Shown here piece by piece: positions 7,926 to 9,326 of a stretch of 9,326 nt of DNA. Position numbers and translations under genes: made by a program. Within the stretch, counting starts at the first letter, position 1. Each line of letters starts with the position of its first letter. The notes below the pieces were generated by a model that saw nothing but the letters and a program-made list of their open reading frames with translations, was not told the origin of the DNA and searched no databases. The DNA is taken from contig CAMEGY010000025.1 in the NCBI GenBank assembly GCA_945916625.1, positions 1 to 9,326 on the forward strand, read 5' to 3'. This DNA comes from an uncultured Anaerococcus sp. (lineage in GTDB: Bacteria; Bacillota_A; Clostridia; Tissierellales; Peptoniphilaceae).

Positions 7926-8677
7926 TAGAGAAACTAAATGAGAAATATCCCTTCGATCTACAAGAAGAATGGGATAATTCGGGATTACAAATAGGAAATC
8001 CAGATAATCAACTAAGTGGGGTTGTAGTTTCATTAGACCTTGAAGAAGAATCAGTAGATAAAGCTATAGAAAAAAACGCCAATCTAATTATAACCCACCA
8101 CCCATATCTGTTTAGCCCTACAAATTCAATTGATTTTAGGGACAGTTTTTACAATAGACTTCAAAAATGTATAAAAAATAATATTACAGTCTACGCGTTT
8201 CACACAAATCTTGATATAGCTGAAGATGGAGTCAATGATAATTTGGCTAATATCCTAGGGCTAAGAGATGTAAAGAGCCTAGAGCTAGGAAAAGAACTAG
8301 GTCTTGGTAGGTACGGGAAAATAGAAAAGACGGTGGCAACTGATTTTTTAAAATATGTAAAAAATAAGCTAGATACTGAAAATATAATTGCCTATGGTAA
8401 TCTAGATAGAGACATCGAAAATATAGCCCTATGCGGTGGAGCGGGCTCTTCGCTTATAGAAGACGCTATTTCGCTTTCCTGTGATTTAATGATCACAGGA
8501 GATGTAAAGTATCATGAAGCTATGGATCTTTCAAATAAGGGCATAATAATCGCAGATGTAGGACATTTTGCAAGTGAGAACCACATTATCTATAAACTAG
8601 AAGATAAAATTAGAAAAATTACAGATATGGATGTTATCACATTTTCTAAAACAGACTCATTCAGGAAAGTATTTTAA
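7907..8677 (+). CDS. Nif3-like dinuclear metal centre protein (YqfO/YbgI family)
   Basis: This is a 256-residue member of the Nif3/DUF34 family, often annotated GTP cyclohydrolase 1 type 2. Its true cellular role is unsettled; a metal-related role has been proposed. Metal-site residues are visible: HHP at 64-66, the AFHTNLD segment with His99 and Asp103, and DVGHFASE with His220 and Glu224. The N-terminal EEWDNSGLQIG (20-30) and the TGDVKYHEA segment are also diagnostic. It is the short form, like E. coli YbgI (247), without the PII-like middle domain of Bacillus YqfO (about 373). AGGTGG about eight bases before the ATG, within trmK, supports the start. It is the last protein gene of the cluster, and no terminator follows before rnpB. 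Confidence 0.95.
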   Translation: MRIYELIEKLNEKYPFDLQEEWDNSGLQIGNPDNQLSGVVVSLDLEEESVDKAIEKNANLIITHHPYLFSPTNSIDFRDSFYNRLQKCIKNNITVYAFHTNLDIAEDGVNDNLANILGLRDVKSLELGKELGLGRYGKIEKTVATDFLKYVKNKLDTENIIAYGNLDRDIENIALCGGAGSSLIEDAISLSCDLMITGDVKYHEAMDLSNKGIIIADVGHFASENHIIYKLEDKIRKITDMDVITFSKTDSFRKVF

Positions 8678-8678
8678 T

Positions 8679-8707
8679 TTTACTTTTTTATAAAAATGAG
8701 GTATCCT
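8679..8707 (+). promoter_or_regulatory. Candidate weak promoter for rnpB
   Basis: TTTACT (8679-8684) and TATCCT (8702-8707) lie 17 bp apart, each matching four of six consensus bases. Initiation would fall about seven bases after the -10 box, close to the first base of RNase P helix P1. It overlaps the end of the nif3 gene region, so read-through from the operon is an alternative source of the RNA. Confidence 0.42.
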
Positions 8708-8710
8708 AAG

Positions 8711-9051
8711 TAAAGAGTAAATCAGATAATCGCGGGGCGTAAGCCACGAGGAAAGTCCGTGCACCATAGAGCAAGGATGCTTGATAACGTCAAGTAAGAG
8801 TGATCTTCAGGCAAGTGCAACAGAAAGTATACCGCCAATTTTGGTAAGGTTGGAATGGTGAGGTAAGAGCTCACCAGCTGTCCTAGTGATAGGCAGGCTA
8901 TGTAAACCCCATCCGGTGCAAGAACAAAATGGACAGTAGGAGGCTAGCTCGGCCCGGTCCGGAAATGGTAGTTCGCTTGAGCTTATTAGCAATAATAAGC
9001 CTAGATAGATGATTATCCACGACAGAACACGGCTTATAGGTTTACTCTTTA
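8711..9051 (+). ncRNA. rnpB: RNase P RNA (type A)
   Basis: This is the catalytic RNA of ribonuclease P, which removes 5' leaders from tRNA precursors. Conserved core segments are present in order: GAGGAAAGTCCG near 8748, GTGCAACAGAAAGT near 8816, ACCGCC, GGTAAGAG near 8862, GTAAACCCC near 8902, GCAAGAACAAA near 8918, CTAGATAGATGATTATCC near 9001 and ACAGAACACGGCTTAT near 9023. Ends are set by an 11-bp helix P1: TAAAGAGTAAA (8711-8721) pairs with TTTACTCTTTA (9041-9051). The catalytic helix P4 forms from AAG-T-CCGTG (8753-8761, bulged T kept) and CACGGCTT (9028-9035), with a U-A pair where E. coli has G-C, a compensatory change that supports the call. The GTGCAACAGA pattern and layout match ancestral type A, not the Bacillus type B. 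About 341 nt, slightly shorter than E. coli (377). Confidence 0.97.
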
Positions 9052-9063
9052 CATATTTACAAC

Positions 9064-9093
9064 ATAATTAGTTACAAAAATCTAATTATTTTT
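9064..9093 (+). terminator. Terminator-like AT-rich hairpin after rnpB
   Basis: ATAATTAG (9064-9071) pairs with CTAATTAT (9082-9089) around a 10-nt loop, followed by Ts at 9089-9093. The position, 12 bases after helix P1, is right for ending rnpB. The stem has only one G-C pair, so it is weak, and it competes with the longer palindrome that shares its left arm. Confidence 0.55.
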
Positions 9094-9206
9094 AAATTTA
9101 ATTACACTTTAAGGAATATTTTTTATATTAATTGGGAATTTTCGAAAGAAATCCTAATAAATATAAATAAATTCAGTTAAAGTGTAATTTTTTTGTAACT
9201 AATTAT
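9064..9206. repeat. 143-bp imperfect palindrome (MITE-like or structured element)
   Basis: The outer 17 bases ATAATTAGTTACAAAAA (9064-9080) are the exact reverse complement of 9190-9206, and AATTACACTTTAA (9100-9112) is the exact reverse complement of 9177-9189. Together they form 30 bp of perfect pairing, interrupted only by a 19-base insertion on the left (9081-9099). The interior (9113-9176) also pairs in large part: GAAT with ATTC, ATATT with AATAT, and GGAATTTT against AGAAATCC around CGAA, so the whole segment can form one long hairpin. It encodes no protein. Length, AT content and TA at both ends resemble a miniature inverted-repeat element, but no second copy can be checked here. Confidence 0.68.
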
Positions 9207-9234
9207 TGACATTTTTGTTAAAAAGATATAGAAT
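9206..9234 (+). promoter_or_regulatory. Strong vegetative promoter for the gene at the right edge
   Basis: A perfect -35 box TTGACA (9206-9211) and -10 box TAGAAT (9229-9234, five of six) are spaced by exactly 17 bp, the best promoter in the window. Initiation would lie near 9241, giving a leader of about 63 bases to the ATG at 9304. The first T of the -35 box is the last base of the palindrome to the left. The -10 box overlaps an AATTAGTT copy (9232-9239) that mirrors AACTAATT at 9197-9204, a possible operator pair flanking the promoter. Confidence 0.8.
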
Positions 9235-9303
9235 TAGTTTAGATTTCAAAATGACATACTAAATTATTAACAATTCATAACAATTGTGGAGGAGTAATTT
9301 TAA

Positions 9304-9326
9304 ATGAGTAAAAAAAATATAGGAGC
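9304..9326 (+). CDS. Start of an unidentified gene, cut by the window edge
   Basis: ATG at 9304 opens a frame reading MSKKNIG and the first two bases of an alanine codon before the window ends. It has an excellent ribosome binding site, GGAGGAG at 9288-9294, nine bases upstream, and a strong promoter at 9206-9234, so it is likely a real and well-expressed gene. A small hairpin, ACAATT (9270-9275) with AATTGT (9282-9287), lies just before the ribosome binding site. Too little protein is visible to assign a function. Confidence 0.75.

Noticed and set aside
8807..8992. Minus-strand 61-residue open frame
   Set aside because: It lies wholly inside the RNase P RNA, whose conserved segments and helix pairing explain the sequence.
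9052..9303. Insertion sequence or small gene between rnpB and the edge gene
   Set aside because: No open frame with a ribosome binding site and no transposase fragment is present; the sequence is accounted for by the palindrome, the promoter and the leader.
1..9326. CRISPR array, prophage, integron or toxin-antitoxin system
   Set aside because: No regularly spaced repeats, attachment-like duplications or defence-related protein motifs were seen in any frame.

Overview
The window is AT-rich and comes from a low-GC Gram-positive anaerobe. The EF-Tu sequence, the order primase, sigma-A, TrmK, Nif3 and a type A RNase P RNA point to Tissierellia/Peptoniphilaceae (Anaerococcus-like). That placement is inferred from reading the proteins, not from a search. 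No mobile-element gene, CRISPR array or tRNA was seen. The content is mainly housekeeping, and the unusual material lies in the sigma factor and the intergenic regions.

Layout. Positions 2-1198 hold a complete tuf gene (EF-Tu). A short gap carries one hairpin and a good intrinsic terminator (1284-1310). That terminator almost touches the ribosome binding site of a lipoprotein with a DUF4015 (putative glycoside hydrolase) domain (1325-2614). A long bidirectional terminator (about 2655-2714) separates it from a convergent AraC-family regulator on the minus strand (2713-3570). A 206-bp divergent region (3571-3776) holds candidate promoters, tandem 7-mers and a palindrome.

From 3777 to 8677 four plus-strand genes overlap end to end: dnaG, rpoD (sigma-A), trmK and a nif3-family gene. 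This is the known Firmicutes primase/sigma cluster, joining replication priming, promoter recognition and tRNA modification in one probable transcript. The RNase P RNA gene rnpB (8711-9051) follows after 33 bp with no terminator between, so it may share that transcript or use a weak promoter of its own.

The last 275 bases hold an AT-rich terminator-like hairpin nested in one arm of a 143-bp imperfect palindrome (9064-9206). The palindrome ends on the first base of a strong consensus promoter (TTGACA, 17 bp, TAGAAT). That promoter drives a gene whose first seven codons are visible at the edge (start 9304).

Most worth a second look: a roughly 215-residue insertion between regions 1.2 and 2.1 of sigma-A, at the site of the E. 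coli sigma-70 non-conserved region and absent from Bacillus SigA; the palindrome-plus-promoter arrangement after rnpB; and the terminator abutting the lipoprotein ribosome binding site. I found no clear evidence of a wholly new multi-gene system.
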